Assembly (NCBI GenBank): GCA_028685295.1 | Contig: JAQUEL010000096.1 | Location: 1-6,020 of the forward strand | Direction of reading: 5' to 3' | DNA length: 6,020 nt | Origin: a bacterium | GTDB taxonomy: Bacteria; UBP13; UBA5359 | The notes under the pieces: model-generated | Database searches by the model: none | What the model was told of the DNA's origin: nothing | The model's input: the letters and a program-made list of their open reading frames with translations, nothing else | Translations under genes and position numbers: made by a program | Shown here: piece by piece, positions 5,928 through 6,020 of the stretch | Layout of the letters: every line of letters begins with the position of its first letter | How positions within the stretch are numbered: position 1 is the first letter of the stretch

Positions 5928-6020
5928 ATGATGAAAATCGCTTATAAGCGATTGATAGATTTAGGTCTTGCAGTAAAGGAAACAATACATGGTTCCAGGA
6001 AAGGCATAGAAGATACAGCA
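5928..6020 (+). CDS. start of an unidentified protein, truncated by the window end
   Basis: The frame is open for 31 codons, beginning MMKIAYKRLIDLGL, to the window edge. AAGGA (5917-5921) lies 6 nt before ATG 5928 and 9 nt before the second in-frame ATG 5931; either could be used. The visible part is basic and amphipathic, with no signal peptide, membrane segment or recognisable motif. It lies 51 nt after the membrane protein gene on the same strand, so it probably belongs to the same cluster. No function can be assigned. Confidence 0.55.
   Translation, partial: MMKIAYKRLIDLGLAVKETIHGSRKGIEDTA
5936..5953. repeat. 18-bp perfect palindrome at the start of the last ORF
   Basis: AATCGCTTATAAGCGATT is its own reverse complement over 18 bp. 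It lies within the first codons after the start of the truncated ORF. In mRNA it could fold only as a hairpin with a minimal loop; as DNA it could bind a dimeric regulator. Both are speculative. Confidence 0.5.

Noticed and set aside
5903-5947. 15-codon ORF starting at ATG 5903 before the last gene
   Set aside because: No ribosome-binding site in front of it, and it overlaps the better-supported ATG 5928/5931 start in another frame.

Overview
The window is a stretch of a surface-polysaccharide or sugar-nucleotide gene cluster. All the genes lie on the + strand and are closely packed. Base composition looks balanced by eye. Good GGAGG/AAGGA ribosome-binding sites, sigma-A/sigma-70-type promoter boxes and a TTG start behind a very strong Shine-Dalgarno suggest a Gram-positive-type lineage (Bacillota, perhaps Clostridia or Negativicutes). 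This assignment is an inference and weak; nothing in the window fixes a genus.

Layout: (1) positions 1-317 hold the C-terminal third of a UDP-glucose 4-epimerase (galE). (2) A VanZ-family small membrane protein (301-783) overlaps its end by 17 nt. (3) After a weak hairpin comes a clear promoter (TTGCCA-N17-TATGAT), then GDP-mannose 4,6-dehydratase (gmd, 882-1913). (4) A 179-nt intergenic region carries a second promoter (TTGACA-N16-TATAGT) and a possible 12-codon leader ORF whose stop overlaps the next start. (5) A GalU-like nucleotidyltransferase (2093-2992) and a GHMP-family sugar kinase resembling plant glucuronokinase (2989-4005) are joined by an ATGA overlap. (6) A third promoter with an extended -10 and almost no 5' UTR precedes a 601-residue polytopic membrane protein (4071-5876). 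This protein has DQWD and HNEHR motifs in its first large loop and a C-terminal soluble domain. It looks like a GT-C-type glycosyltransferase or polysaccharide membrane enzyme of a poorly described family. (7) A new ORF starts at 5928 and runs off the window.

How they fit together: galE, gmd and the GalU-like enzyme supply activated sugars (UDP-galactose, GDP-4-keto-6-deoxymannose, UDP-glucose or a related UDP-sugar). The kinase would make a sugar 1-phosphate and the adjoining nucleotidyltransferase could activate it, forming a two-step salvage module. The membrane protein is a candidate user of lipid-linked sugars on the outer face of the membrane. The most interesting points are the coupled kinase/pyrophosphorylase pair, with its departures from standard GalU motifs, and the HNEHR membrane protein. 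No RNA genes, CRISPR arrays, transposases or insertion sequences were seen.
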